A stretch of 64,000 nt of DNA, from positions 186,001 through 250,000 of the forward strand of contig NZ_JACIEW010000005.1 in assembly GCF_014197055.1 (NCBI RefSeq), in the 5' to 3' direction. The position numbers and the translations under genes are program-made. Of the stretch, positions 45,102-53,615 are shown one piece after another. The notes below the pieces were generated by a model. The model had not been told where the DNA came from and did no database searches. It worked only from the letters and a program-made list of their open reading frames with translations. The first letter of the stretch is position 1, and each line of letters opens with the position of its first letter. The DNA comes from Devosia subaequoris (GTDB lineage Bacteria; Pseudomonadota; Alphaproteobacteria; Rhizobiales; Devosiaceae).

Positions 45102-45126
45102 GGAACAATGTGCATCCAAAAATGTT
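45102..45126 (+). promoter_or_regulatory. EcfG-type (general stress) promoter
   Basis: GGAAC, 16 bases, TGTT matches the alphaproteobacterial EcfG consensus GGAAC-N16/17-CGTT with one mismatch. Transcription would begin near 45133, about 30 bases before the ATG of the secreted protein. Confidence 0.65.
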
Positions 45127-45163
45127 GCCCTTGCTTGACCCCAACGATCACGGAGCAAGCAAA

Positions 45164-45505
45164 ATGACGTTTCCAACAACCAAAGTGCTATTGGCCAGTG
45201 CGCTCTTTTTCCCGATGTCTGCCTTGTCAGTCTGGGCACAGGCACCAGGCGCAGAGAGCGGAATGGTCGCCTGCCCCAGCCAGCTTGGACTGGAGCAATC
45301 CATCGGAAGCCAAGGCACTATCCTCCCAGATGATTGCACCAGGCTTCAGGTCAATGCACTGACCTCCGAAAATGAAACCCTATGTCTGATCGACTTCGGT
45401 CTGGATGAGGGATTGCTTGGTCAGCTGCGAGACGCTGCCTTCCCGAGCCAATGGTGGGTTGAATGCGACAAACTCGCGGAAGCGGCGGCAGGATCAACCT
45501 ACTAA
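45164..45505 (+). CDS. small secreted protein of unknown function
   Basis: The 113-residue protein has a signal peptide (TKVLLASALFFPMSALSVWA) and a mature part with four cysteines, consistent with two disulfides in the periplasm. I recognise no family. GGAG lies before the ATG and an EcfG-type promoter further upstream. It is the first gene of a stress-type cluster. Confidence 0.65.
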   Translation: MTFPTTKVLLASALFFPMSALSVWAQAPGAESGMVACPSQLGLEQSIGSQGTILPDDCTRLQVNALTSENETLCLIDFGLDEGLLGQLRDAAFPSQWWVECDKLAEAAAGSTY

Positions 45506-45519
45506 CTCCCGCTGGTCAG

Positions 45520-45544
45520 GGAACCTCGATGGACGCTCTCCATT
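45520..45544 (+). promoter_or_regulatory. possible weak EcfG-type promoter
   Basis: GGAAC, 16 bases, CATT differs from the consensus by one base in the -10 element. It would start a transcript near 45551, ahead of the 45590 gene. Confidence 0.35.
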
Positions 45545-45589
45545 TCCTAAACAAGGCGTAGCAACCGCGCCACAATCGAGGAGACGGCT

Positions 45590-46234
45590 ATGACCACAAA
45601 TAAAACGGAACAGCCGGGCGCTAGTCGCTCCGGAATCGAACAGCGCGCTGCGCAAGACGCCGGTGGCGCAGCCCAGAAGGTCCGGCAGGACTTCGATGCT
45701 GCAGTCAAAGAAGCGTCCAATGAAGCCGAGACACTCAAAAGTCAGGCTCAGGACAAAATCGGAGAAGCAAGCGAGGGGGCGAAGTCATTCGCTTCTGACC
45801 AGAAAAAGCTCGCAGCGAGCCAGATTACCGGAATTGCCTCGGCGATCTCGAAGGTCGCAGACGAGTTGGAAGGCGACCAGGCGACAACTGCCCGCTATGC
45901 GCGCGATCTGGCCAAAGGGCTCGATCGCTTCGGCAAGGAAGTCGAGGGACGAAGTGTGGACGAGTTGATGAGTGATGCCCAGGACTTCGGCCGTAGGCAG
46001 CCCTTGGCATTCCTGGGTGCTGCAGCACTGGCAGGCTTTGTCGCCAGCCGTTTTGCTGGCGCGTCCGCGCAGCGCAAGCAGACCGGCTCCGAAACCGCAG
46101 TGCCGGGGTCAGCAGCTTCAGGCACAACCTATGGCCGGACGAGTGCGGGCGGTGTCAACCCAACCAGTGGTGGCTCCGCCTATGGCCAATCGAGCAGCAA
46201 TTTTGCAGGAGGTGGCAATGTCTCAAACAAATGA
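45590..46234 (+). CDS. nutrient-deprivation-type helical protein with one membrane segment
   Basis: The 214-residue protein has a polar, Ala/Lys/Glu/Gln-rich helical region (about residues 20-130) like LEA or apolipoprotein-type proteins, a short hydrophobic segment (RRQPLAFLGAAALAGFVASRF, about 138-158), and a Gly/Ser/Thr-rich disordered tail. Proteins of this layout in rhizobia are called nutrient-deprivation-induced. CGAGGAG precedes the ATG. It overlaps the next gene by 17 bases. Confidence 0.75.
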   Translation: MTTNKTEQPGASRSGIEQRAAQDAGGAAQKVRQDFDAAVKEASNEAETLKSQAQDKIGEASEGAKSFASDQKKLAASQITGIASAISKVADELEGDQATTARYARDLAKGLDRFGKEVEGRSVDELMSDAQDFGRRQPLAFLGAAALAGFVASRFAGASAQRKQTGSETAVPGSAASGTTYGRTSAGGVNPTSGGSAYGQSSSNFAGGGNVSNK

Positions 46235-46634
46235 AGATCGCACGCTTTCTGAACTTCTCAATGGCCTGGTGGGCGACATATCGGGCCTGTTCCGAAAGGA
46301 AATCCAACTCGCCAAGGCCGAAACTTCGGAGAAAGTCGGCCAAATGATGGGCGGCGTCGTCTCGCTGGTGATCGGTGGCGTATTGGCTCTAGGCGCACTC
46401 GGCGTGCTGCTCAGTGGGGCGGTGACAGTCATTGCTGCAATACTTGTAGCCCAAGGCATGGGCGCGACCATCTCTACCGCAATTGCGGCCGGCATCGTCA
46501 CCGTGGTCGTGGGCGTTATTGGCTGGGTCTTCATTTCGAAGGGCCTCAACGCTCTCAAGGCTTCCAATCTCAATCTTAACCGCACCACGACCTCGCTGGG
46601 TCGCGATGCCGATGTCGTCAAGGAGAGGCTGTGA
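46218..46634 (+). CDS. phage holin family-like membrane protein (stress cluster)
   Basis: The 138-residue protein has an N-terminal amphipathic helix (SELLNGLVGDISGLFRKEIQ) and two transmembrane helices (about residues 38-65 and 72-97), matching the Phage_holin_3_6 / 'actinobacterial holin' family. These proteins are not lytic in most hosts and occur with DUF883/DUF3618 proteins in stress operons. AGGAGGT is a near-perfect Shine-Dalgarno sequence inside the end of the upstream gene. Confidence 0.85.
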   Translation: MSQTNEDRTLSELLNGLVGDISGLFRKEIQLAKAETSEKVGQMMGGVVSLVIGGVLALGALGVLLSGAVTVIAAILVAQGMGATISTAIAAGIVTVVVGVIGWVFISKGLNALKASNLNLNRTTTSLGRDADVVKERL

Positions 46635-47662
46635 TGGCTCACGAAGACACTAAAAGTTCCGCTCAATTGCAACGCGAAGTCGACCAGCAGCGCGCCCGCC
46701 TCGAAGATCGCATCGACGGCATTCAGCAAAAGCTATCGCCCGGTCAGTTGATCGATGAACTGATGGCTTACACTAAGGACGGCGGCGGAGAATTCATCTC
46801 CAGTCTGCAACGCAATGTGACGGCCAACCCACTGCCGGTGGCCCTGCTCGGCGTAAGTCTCGCCTGGCTCATGGCCAAGCCGGCCTCTGCCCCGGTCGAT
46901 ACGGACGCACAGTGGGACGACAGCATCAATGCCCGGCGCGGCTATGGTGGTGAAGTGGACGACTACCCAGTTGCCACCATCTCCGGCTCCAGCATGAAGC
47001 GGGTGTCGCACAAGCGCGACGAGAGCGGAATGCATTTCAGCGAATTCGCCGACGAGGCCGGAAAGAAATACCGGGCTGCGTCAGACGAGGCTGGACGGCG
47101 CGCCGGGCATTTCATGGATGAAACCGGCAAACGCTTTCGCGGGTTCACGGATGGCACCGGCAAACAGGTCGAGCATTTCCGGGACGAGGCCGGGAACCTG
47201 ATGGATGAAGCGAGCGGCTGGGCTTCGCATGGCTGGCAGCAAGCGCGGGATAAGATGGGCGATGCCCAGAATGCCGTGCGCCAGGGTATCGCGGGTGGCA
47301 AGGCAAAGGCCACACAAGCGACGCACGCGATGGGTGAGCAGATGAATACGCTCAATCAGACCATCGTCAGCCAGTTCCGCGATCAGCCATTGGTCGCTGG
47401 AGCCCTGGCCTTTGCTGTTGGCGCGGCCTTTGGTTCGGCCCTTCCCCACACCGAGCAAGAGGACAAATTGATGGGCGATGCGGCCGATGCAGCAAAGTCT
47501 CGAGCCGGACGGGAAGCCGAGCGCCTCTACGACGAGGGGCGCGAACGGGCGGAGGCGATTTATGATGAAGCCTCGGAGCGCGCCGGCAAATTGTACCAGG
47601 ACGCTCGAGAAGGCGTGGCCGGCGCCAGCGAGACCAAGGATGGCGCGAAGCGCTCTCAATAA
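46634..47662 (+). CDS. DUF3618 protein with LEA-like repeats
   Basis: The 342-residue protein begins with DUF3618 (QLQREVDQQRARLEDRIDGIQ, a hydrophobic segment at about 66-80). Residues about 130-200 hold repeats of the pattern DEAGxxxGxFxDxxGK (DEAGRRAGHFMDETGKRFRG), and the end has a second repeat group (REAERLYDEGRERAEAIYDE) after another hydrophobic stretch (about 253-277). This is an amphipathic 11-residue-type repeat like that of desiccation (LEA group 3) proteins. The start overlaps the previous stop by one base. Confidence 0.82.
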   Translation: MAHEDTKSSAQLQREVDQQRARLEDRIDGIQQKLSPGQLIDELMAYTKDGGGEFISSLQRNVTANPLPVALLGVSLAWLMAKPASAPVDTDAQWDDSINARRGYGGEVDDYPVATISGSSMKRVSHKRDESGMHFSEFADEAGKKYRAASDEAGRRAGHFMDETGKRFRGFTDGTGKQVEHFRDEAGNLMDEASGWASHGWQQARDKMGDAQNAVRQGIAGGKAKATQATHAMGEQMNTLNQTIVSQFRDQPLVAGALAFAVGAAFGSALPHTEQEDKLMGDAADAAKSRAGREAERLYDEGRERAEAIYDEASERAGKLYQDAREGVAGASETKDGAKRSQ

Positions 47663-47668
47663 ATCCTC

Positions 47669-47699
47669 ATGGGCGGACCACCGGTCCGCCCATCTTTTA
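47669..47699 (+). terminator. intergenic terminator or attenuator between the DUF3618 and YihY genes
   Basis: ATGGGCGGACC pairs with GGTCCGCCCAT around ACC (11 bp), followed by CTTTTAT. It follows the DUF3618 stop and precedes the YihY start, so it may reduce rather than block readthrough. Confidence 0.75.
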
Positions 47700-47709
47700 T
47701 GGAGATCTC

Positions 47710-48864
47710 ATGGCCGAGACAGTCAAGCCAACCGGGCAGCCAGGCCGCGGTCGTCACGCCAATGACCCGAGCAAAATTCCTCCGCGCGGGTGGAAGGACA
47801 TTGTCTGGCGTATCTATGGCGACATTACCGAGAGCCGTGTCCTGCTGACAGCGGCGGGTGTCACCTTCTACTTGCTGTTATCACTGGTACCGACCCTGAC
47901 CGCCTTCGTATCGCTTTACGGGCTTTTCAACGACCGTGCGAGCGTGCTTGAGCACGTCGAACTGTTGCGAGGGATTGTCCCTCCCGGGGCACTGTCCATT
48001 GTCAATGAACAGCTGGAGAGGTTGACCGCAGAAAGTGGCAACACGCTGGGCTGGACCCTGTTGGTGTCTCTAGCCATTGCGTTGTGGAGCGCCAGCGCGG
48101 GTGTGAAAGCCATGTTCGAGGCGATGAATGTTGCCTACCACGAGCAGGAAGAGCGGTCCTTCATCGCACTCAATGCAACAGCGCTTCTGTTCACGCTTGG
48201 CGGTGCAGTAGCCGCCATGCTTGTGCTGACAGTCGTCGTCATCATGCCTCCGCTTGTACGGCTGCTGCCGGGTGAAGGACTGGAGTGGCTTGTGAGGATA
48301 GGTAGCTATCTGGCCATGTTGGTGGTGGTCTCGCTCATGATCGCTGCCCTGTATCGCTGGGGCGCCAGCCGGCAGGATGCAAAGTGGCGCTGGATCACTC
48401 CAGGCGCGGTCGTTTCCGTTCTGGCGCTGGGCGCGGGATCTGTGGCGCTATCGTGGTACGTGGCCAATTTCGCTGACAATAACGCAACCTATGGTTCACT
48501 GGGTGCCGTCATCGGTCTGATGACCTGGCTTTGGATATCTTCCACGCTGGTTATCATAGGGGCCGTTTTAAACTCGGAGATTGAGCATCAGTCGATGCGG
48601 GACTCGACCACCGGGGCATGGGCGCCAATGGGTGAGCGCGGCGCGCATGTCGCTGACACGTTGGGCGAGCCCTGGCCAGATGATGCGGCCCCGCAACCGG
48701 CCTATGAGCGCGAACGCGAGCGCATTTCGTGGGGCGCGTTGGCATTTGCCGCGCCGGCTGCATTGGTGCTGCTGGCGTCCGAGCGTCGGAGTGCGCGAGG
48801 GCAGCCGGGAGCAGCACAGGCAGGCGGCATCACGCCCACCAGTACAGGGCAAAGGGACAAATGA
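47710..48864 (+). CDS. YihY/BrkB family inner-membrane protein
   Basis: The 384-residue protein has six transmembrane helices in the YihY layout with TAAGVTFYLLLSLVPTLTAF, AIALWSASAGVKAMFEAMNVAY and TYGSLGAVIGLMTWLWIS. Members were long mis-called RNase BN; the function is unknown, and links to outer-membrane lipid transport and stress have been proposed. The last 80 residues are polar and not conserved. Its end overlaps the convergent 48830-49288 gene by 35 bases. Confidence 0.92.
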   Translation: MAETVKPTGQPGRGRHANDPSKIPPRGWKDIVWRIYGDITESRVLLTAAGVTFYLLLSLVPTLTAFVSLYGLFNDRASVLEHVELLRGIVPPGALSIVNEQLERLTAESGNTLGWTLLVSLAIALWSASAGVKAMFEAMNVAYHEQEERSFIALNATALLFTLGGAVAAMLVLTVVVIMPPLVRLLPGEGLEWLVRIGSYLAMLVVVSLMIAALYRWGASRQDAKWRWITPGAVVSVLALGAGSVALSWYVANFADNNATYGSLGAVIGLMTWLWISSTLVIIGAVLNSEIEHQSMRDSTTGAWAPMGERGAHVADTLGEPWPDDAAPQPAYERERERISWGALAFAAPAALVLLASERRSARGQPGAAQAGGITPTSTGQRDK

Positions 48865-49288
48865 AGAAGACTGCCCAGGCGGTCAGCAGGATGGCAGGCG
48901 CGCGCGAGGAAAACTTCCGACCGGCGTGTTGGCGCATTTCTGTCCGGCGTCGGCTGTCTTCGTCCAGCGCCAGCGTAAATGGACGCAACTCTGCATTCCG
49001 GTCTATCAGGTCGCTTTCTCGATCACGCCAATGCGTGATGGCCTGTTCAGCTGCCCGGAGCGCTGGCCTTGCCTCAATAATCAAAGCTGCACCCAGCAAG
49101 GCGAGGAACGGCGGCACGATAAGGGTGAACGGGCCGTCCCATTCGCCGAAGGCGGCGCTCAATACCGATCCATAGGCGATGACGAGAAAGGATTGCGACG
49201 AAATCAGAGCATTCAGACGACTGTTGAGAAGAGTGATTTCGGCGCGGATTTCTGCGCGTATACGGTCGAGTTCATCGGTTTTTGACAT
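48830..49288 (-). CDS. hypothetical two-helix membrane protein
   Basis: From ATG 49288 the 152-residue protein begins MSKTDELDRIRAEIRAEI, has a helical segment, two transmembrane helices (about residues 36-75) and another near the C-terminus (AILLTAWAVFFICPFALYW). I recognise no family. It is convergent with YihY and overlaps it by 35 bases; it has no obvious promoter or Shine-Dalgarno sequence, which lowers confidence. Confidence 0.55.
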   Translation of the reverse strand: MSKTDELDRIRAEIRAEITLLNSRLNALISSQSFLVIAYGSVLSAAFGEWDGPFTLIVPPFLALLGAALIIEARPALRAAEQAITHWRDRESDLIDRNAELRPFTLALDEDSRRRTEMRQHAGRKFSSRAPAILLTAWAVFFICPFALYWWA

Positions 49289-49329
49289 GTTGCTAGCGTA
49301 AAAAATATGATTTGTCCTGCCGGACCTAA

Positions 49330-49596
49330 TCACATGCGGCGGCGAGGGTTCCTTTGAGGAGCCCTGATTTCTGTTCCCGCCCGATCGGCTGGGGCCTGCC
49401 GGTGATTTATTTCGCGCCGCTTCGCATGAAATAACCGAGCGTTTTCAATGATCGTTTTGAGAGTGGTGCGTTGCAACCAGTGCTGTTTTCCAAGGGGGTC
49501 GAGCCAGGCTGCCAAGATCGTGACTGGTGTCGCGCTGTCGACGCGAAGCCATGAAACGCTGCCGCCATGGCGGTACTCAGGTCTGATTTGGCGCAT
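49330..49596 (-). CDS. possible small protein of unknown function
   Basis: The 88-residue frame contains GSVSWLRVDSATPVTILAAW and HWLQRTTLKTIIENARLFHA, which look like protein, but the start lacks a Shine-Dalgarno sequence and no family is recognised. The rest of the 49.29-49.70 kb gap holds only a TTATTTC/GAAATAA inverted repeat (49408-49435) and no other gene. Confidence 0.3.
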   Translation of the reverse strand: MRQIRPEYRHGGSVSWLRVDSATPVTILAAWLDPLGKQHWLQRTTLKTIIENARLFHAKRREINHRQAPADRAGTEIRAPQRNPRRRM

Positions 49597-49698
49597 TGGG
49601 CCGAAGCAGGCATGATCAGGACGCAAAAAGCCTGTGCTGGTGCATCGCCCGGCCGGAACACAGGGGCAAATCGAGTGGGCGGATAAAGGCAGGCAACC

Positions 49699-50997
49699 AT
49701 GCCCGGGAACACCTTTCTTTCTCCAATGCTGGCGGCCGGCGCCATTCTGCTCAGTGTGGCTCTGCTGATCATGGGCAATGGCCTGCAGGTCATGCTGCTG
49801 CCTATTCGCGGCGGGCTGGAGGGTTTTTCTCCCTTTGAGGTTGGCCTGTTGGGGTCAGGCTATTTTCTCGGCTTCGTGGTGGGCTGCGTGCTGACGCCGC
49901 GCCTGATCATGCGCGCGGGGCACATCCGTACGTTTGCCGCGCTGGTTTCAATCGCTTCGGCGGCGGCGCTGGGTTATCCCATTGGGGTGGAATCCATGGT
50001 CTGGATTGCCCTGCGCATGATCACCGGATTCTGCCTGGCCGGCCTTTACCTGGTGGTGGAGAGCTGGCTCAACGATCAAGCGACCAATGAAACCCGCGGC
50101 GCGCTGATTTCGATCTATGTCACGGTCAATTTCACCGTTATCACCCTAGGGCAGATGCTGGTTACGCTGTTCCAGCCCGACAGCTTCGTGCTGTTTTCCA
50201 TCGCCTCGGTGCTGGTGTCGCTGGCGGCAGTGCCCATTGTGATGACACGATCGAGCCAGCCGGCACCCATCACCATCGTGCGGTTCCGGCCTGTGCGCAT
50301 GTTCCGCCTGTCGCCCACCGGCACGGTTTCCATTTTTCTGATCGGCATGGCGACCGGTTCGTTCTGGTCGCTGGGGCCGGCCTATGCCAGCGCGGCCAGC
50401 GGCAGCATTCGCGATGCGGCGTTGTTCATGAGTGCCGCCGTTTTGGGCGGCGCTGTATTGCAATGGCCGGCCGGCAAGATCTCCGACACCATGGATCGCC
50501 GCCAGGTGTTGATCGGGCTGGCGCTGTTTTCCATTGTCGCCGGCGGGGTTCTGGTGGTCCTGCCCTACGCCACCTGGCCATGGCTGGCCATCGGCTTTGC
50601 CTTCGGGGCCGGGCTCTTACCCTGCTATGCCATTGCGGCTGCCCATGTTTTCGACTTCGCCGACCGAGCCGACTATGTCGAGGTGTCCGCCGGCCTGTTG
50701 CTGATCAATGGCATCGGCTCGACCATCGGTCCCTTGGTCTCCTCCCTCAGTTTTGAATTGCTGGGCCCCACCGGAATCTTTGTTACCAATGGCGTGGTGT
50801 TTGCCATTCTGGTGGCGTTCGTCATCGTGCGACTGGCCCGCCGCGAGGGTCTGCCAGAGGAGGAAAAGCAGAATTTCGATCTTGGTACCAGTGCCGCCGT
50901 TTCGGTGGTGGCGGACGAAGAAGCCATTCAGCTCAGCGATTTGGTGATCGAGGATCCCCTGGAGACCCAAACCGAAACCACAGACCCTGTTCATTAA
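49699..50997 (+). CDS. MFS transporter (YcaD-like)
   Basis: The 432-residue protein has twelve transmembrane segments in two six-helix halves, with GLLGSGYFLGFVVGCVLTPR and GGAVLQWPAGKISDTMDRRQ, the MFS loop motif. The acidic C-terminal tail of about 50 residues (about 382-432) is long. The layout matches YcaD-type transporters; the substrate is unknown. Confidence 0.9.
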   Translation: MPGNTFLSPMLAAGAILLSVALLIMGNGLQVMLLPIRGGLEGFSPFEVGLLGSGYFLGFVVGCVLTPRLIMRAGHIRTFAALVSIASAAALGYPIGVESMVWIALRMITGFCLAGLYLVVESWLNDQATNETRGALISIYVTVNFTVITLGQMLVTLFQPDSFVLFSIASVLVSLAAVPIVMTRSSQPAPITIVRFRPVRMFRLSPTGTVSIFLIGMATGSFWSLGPAYASAASGSIRDAALFMSAAVLGGAVLQWPAGKISDTMDRRQVLIGLALFSIVAGGVLVVLPYATWPWLAIGFAFGAGLLPCYAIAAAHVFDFADRADYVEVSAGLLLINGIGSTIGPLVSSLSFELLGPTGIFVTNGVVFAILVAFVIVRLARREGLPEEEKQNFDLGTSAAVSVVADEEAIQLSDLVIEDPLETQTETTDPVH

Positions 50998-51115
50998 CGG
51001 CCTGGCACATGTCGAAGCCGTCAAATAAATCATACCAATGTCTGGCTCTTGCCGGGCAAAGCCATTAGCTTGGCGCCACATTCCAGATTCAAAACCCCCA
51101 CAATCGAGACGATCC

Positions 51116-52420
51116 ATGGCCGAGCCTACTCTATTCGCCCGCTTCGTAGCTCTTGTCGGCGGCGCCGCCGTTGCCATCCGCCATTCGGGCGACGGTCCCA
51201 AGCCGCACGCCTTCGGTACGACGCCGTCCATTCCCGACCCCAAGCCGCAGGGCAAGATTCCGACGCTGAAAATGCCGACGGCCAAAGGCTGGGAAGGCAA
51301 TCACATGCCGACCCCGGCTGCGGGCCTCAAGGTCAATGCCTTTGCCCGTGATTTGGTGCATCCGCGCAATATGCATGTTTTGCCCAATGGCGATGTGCTG
51401 GTAGCCGAGTCCATGGGCGAGGAGGGGTCCGGCCCGCGCTCCATTTTCGATCATGCCATGCACGCGACCATGAAGCGGGCGCGGGCGGCAGGAAAAAGCC
51501 CCAACCGTGTCACCTTGCTGCGCGATGCGGATGGCGATGGCGTGGCCGAGGAGCGTCACGCCTATATCGAAAATGTCCGTCAGCCCTTCGGTATCGCGCT
51601 GATTGGCGACACGCTTTACGTTGGCGCCTCCGATGCGGTGCTGGCCTATCCCTATGTGGCCGGTGAGACGAAGATCACCACGCCCGGCAAGAAGATCATG
51701 GACCTGATTCCGGGAGGACACTGGACGCGCAATCTGATCGCTTCCAAGGACGGCTCCAAGCTCTATGTGGCCGTTGGTTCGCTGAGCAATATCGGCGACC
51801 AGGGCATGGCCGCAGAAGAAAACCGGGCCTGTATCCACGAACTGGATCTGGCGACCGGCAAGTCGCGCATATTCGGTTCCGGCCTGCGCAATCCGGTGGG
51901 CATGGCTTGGGAGCCCGAGGGCGGCCACCTCTGGACCGTGGTCAATGAGCGCGACGGGCTGGGCGATGAGACCCCACCCGACTATCTGACTTCGGTGGTC
52001 GATGGCGGCTTTTATGGTTGGCCCTATTGCTATTGGGACCGTGTCGTAGACGATCGCGTGCCGCAGGATCCCGCCAAGGTTGCAAGCGCCAAGCAGCCCG
52101 ATTTCGCCCTGGGGGGCCATACTGCTTCGTTGGGTCTGTGCTGGTTGCCCGAAGGCACGCTGCCCGGTTTCCCCGCCGGCATGGCCATTGGCCAGCATGG
52201 CTCGTGGAATCGCTCCAAGCTGTCCGGCTACAAGCTGGCCTTCGTCGAATTCCAGAACGGCAAGCCGGTTGGCATGCCGCGCGAGATCCTTGGCAATTTC
52301 CTCTCGCCCGACGAGAAGTACTCCTATGGACGTCCGGTTGGCGTGGCACTGGCCTCTGATAATGCCGTGCTGATGGCCGACGATGTGGGCGACGTTATCT
52401 GGCGCGTGACCGGCGCCTGA
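51116..52420 (+). CDS. sorbosone dehydrogenase-like protein (PQQ-type six-bladed fold), anchored
   Basis: The 434-residue protein has a hydrophobic N-terminal segment, probably an anchor, then FARDLVHPRNMHVLPNGDVLVAE, VTLLRDADGDGVAE, QPFGIALIGDTLYVG, GLRNPVGMAWEPEGG, QHGSWNRSKLSGYK and ADDVGDVIWRVT. These are the L-sorbosone/glucose dehydrogenase family blocks, a beta-propeller using PQQ in the periplasm. The substrate is not assignable. It is followed by a strong terminator shared with the converging denD gene. Confidence 0.88.
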   Translation: MAEPTLFARFVALVGGAAVAIRHSGDGPKPHAFGTTPSIPDPKPQGKIPTLKMPTAKGWEGNHMPTPAAGLKVNAFARDLVHPRNMHVLPNGDVLVAESMGEEGSGPRSIFDHAMHATMKRARAAGKSPNRVTLLRDADGDGVAEERHAYIENVRQPFGIALIGDTLYVGASDAVLAYPYVAGETKITTPGKKIMDLIPGGHWTRNLIASKDGSKLYVAVGSLSNIGDQGMAAEENRACIHELDLATGKSRIFGSGLRNPVGMAWEPEGGHLWTVVNERDGLGDETPPDYLTSVVDGGFYGWPYCYWDRVVDDRVPQDPAKVASAKQPDFALGGHTASLGLCWLPEGTLPGFPAGMAIGQHGSWNRSKLSGYKLAFVEFQNGKPVGMPREILGNFLSPDEKYSYGRPVGVALASDNAVLMADDVGDVIWRVTGA

Positions 52421-52440
52421 ATTTCAGGCTCGTGAACGCA

Positions 52441-52472
52441 AAAACGCCGCGGTCTGCCGCGGCGTTTTTTGT
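52441..52472. terminator. bidirectional terminator
   Basis: AAAACGCCGCGG pairs with CCGCGGCGTTTT around TCTG, flanked by A and T runs on both sides. It serves the converging sorbosone-dehydrogenase-like and denD genes. Confidence 0.88.
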
Positions 52473-52489
52473 TGGTGAACAGCGATCAA

Positions 52490-53479
52490 TCAGGTCGGTG
52501 CAACCCTGCCGCCCAGTTCGTCCTCGATGTGGGCGCGCACGATGTCGTCAAAGCTCGCCTCGGCGACGAACCCCAGATCCAGGGCGCGCCGCGCGTCAAA
52601 ATTTTGGGGCCAGCCGGCCACGATCCGCGCAATGGTCTCGTCGGGCTCGCGGCGGATCAGGCGGGTCGCGGCAACCCCACCGAACCGCTCGAGTGCAGCA
52701 ATCTCCTCGGCAATGGTTGCCGAGAGGCCCGGCATGGTCAGGGTTCGACGCTGGCCGAGCGGAGCTGTGTCAAGCGCAGCGGCCTGAAGCAGGAAACCAA
52801 TGGCGGCGCGGGGGCTGGCGAACCAGTGGCGGACGCTCTCGTCAACCGGAAGCACCGCCTCCATGCCGTTGAGCGGTTCGCGGATAATGCCGGAGAAGAA
52901 GCCAGAGGCCGCCTTGTTAGGCTTGCCGGGACGCACGGCAATGGTGGGCAGGCGAATGCCGATACCGTCGACGAAGCCGCGGCGCGAATAGTCGGCCAGC
53001 AAAAGCTCACAGATCGCTTTTTGTGTGCCGTAGCTGGTCAAGGGTGTGTGGGCCATGTCATCGGGAATGGCAGGGGGCAGGGGCTCGCCAAAAACCGCGA
53101 TGGACGAGGTGAAGACGAGGCGCGGGCAATAAGGCTCGTTCATGCCCTGCTGCCGAATGGCCTCGAGCAGGAAGCGGGTGCCATCGAGATTGATGGCATA
53201 ACCCTTTTCGAAATCGGCCTCTGCCTCGCCCGATACAATGGCGGCCAGGTGAAAGACCACGTCCGGTCTGTCGGCCACCAGCTTTGCGGCTGCTCCGGGG
53301 ACAGAGAGATCGGTGGCGTGGGAGTTGCAAGGAATAGCGGAAACAGGCGTGTCGGGCGCGACAACATCCGCCAGCGTGATCTTATCGATGGGATCTGCGC
53401 CGACCGCGCCGGCCGACAATAGTGCCATAGTGAGTTTGCGGCCGACCATGCCGGCGGCGCCGATAATCAGAATATGCAT
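52490..53479 (-). CDS. D-erythronate dehydrogenase-type SDR epimerase/dehydrogenase
   Basis: The 329-residue protein has HILIIGAAGMVGRKLTMALL (Rossmann), VVFHLAAIVSGEAEADFEKG, FTSSIAVFGEPL and YGTQKAICELLLADYSRRG with the catalytic Tyr-Lys. The EADFEKG and RRTLTMPGLSATI blocks are typical of DenD, an NAD-dependent acid-sugar dehydrogenase; a related uronate or UDP-sugar role is possible. GCGGAGGAATTTTC precedes the ATG at 53479. No other denD-pathway genes are nearby. Confidence 0.8.
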   Translation of the reverse strand: MHILIIGAAGMVGRKLTMALLSAGAVGADPIDKITLADVVAPDTPVSAIPCNSHATDLSVPGAAAKLVADRPDVVFHLAAIVSGEAEADFEKGYAINLDGTRFLLEAIRQQGMNEPYCPRLVFTSSIAVFGEPLPPAIPDDMAHTPLTSYGTQKAICELLLADYSRRGFVDGIGIRLPTIAVRPGKPNKAASGFFSGIIREPLNGMEAVLPVDESVRHWFASPRAAIGFLLQAAALDTAPLGQRRTLTMPGLSATIAEEIAALERFGGVAATRLIRREPDETIARIVAGWPQNFDARRALDLGFVAEASFDDIVRAHIEDELGGRVAPT

Positions 53480-53542
53480 GTGAAAATTCCTCCGCCCGCT
53501 ATTGAGCATTGGCGGGGCCTAGAGGTCCAGTGGCGACAATAA

Positions 53543-53574
53543 ATCGGGCCGGTGTCTTCTGACACCGGCCCGAT
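53543..53574 (-). terminator. terminator after the outer membrane protein gene
   Basis: ATCGGGCCGGTGTC pairs with GACACCGGCCCGAT around TTCT (14 bp). On the minus strand TTTATT follows. It ends the 53616-54356 transcript. Confidence 0.85.
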
Positions 53575-53615
53575 ATGGTCTGGGGCGGAGGTGGCGGTCC
53601 GCCACAAGCCGCTCC

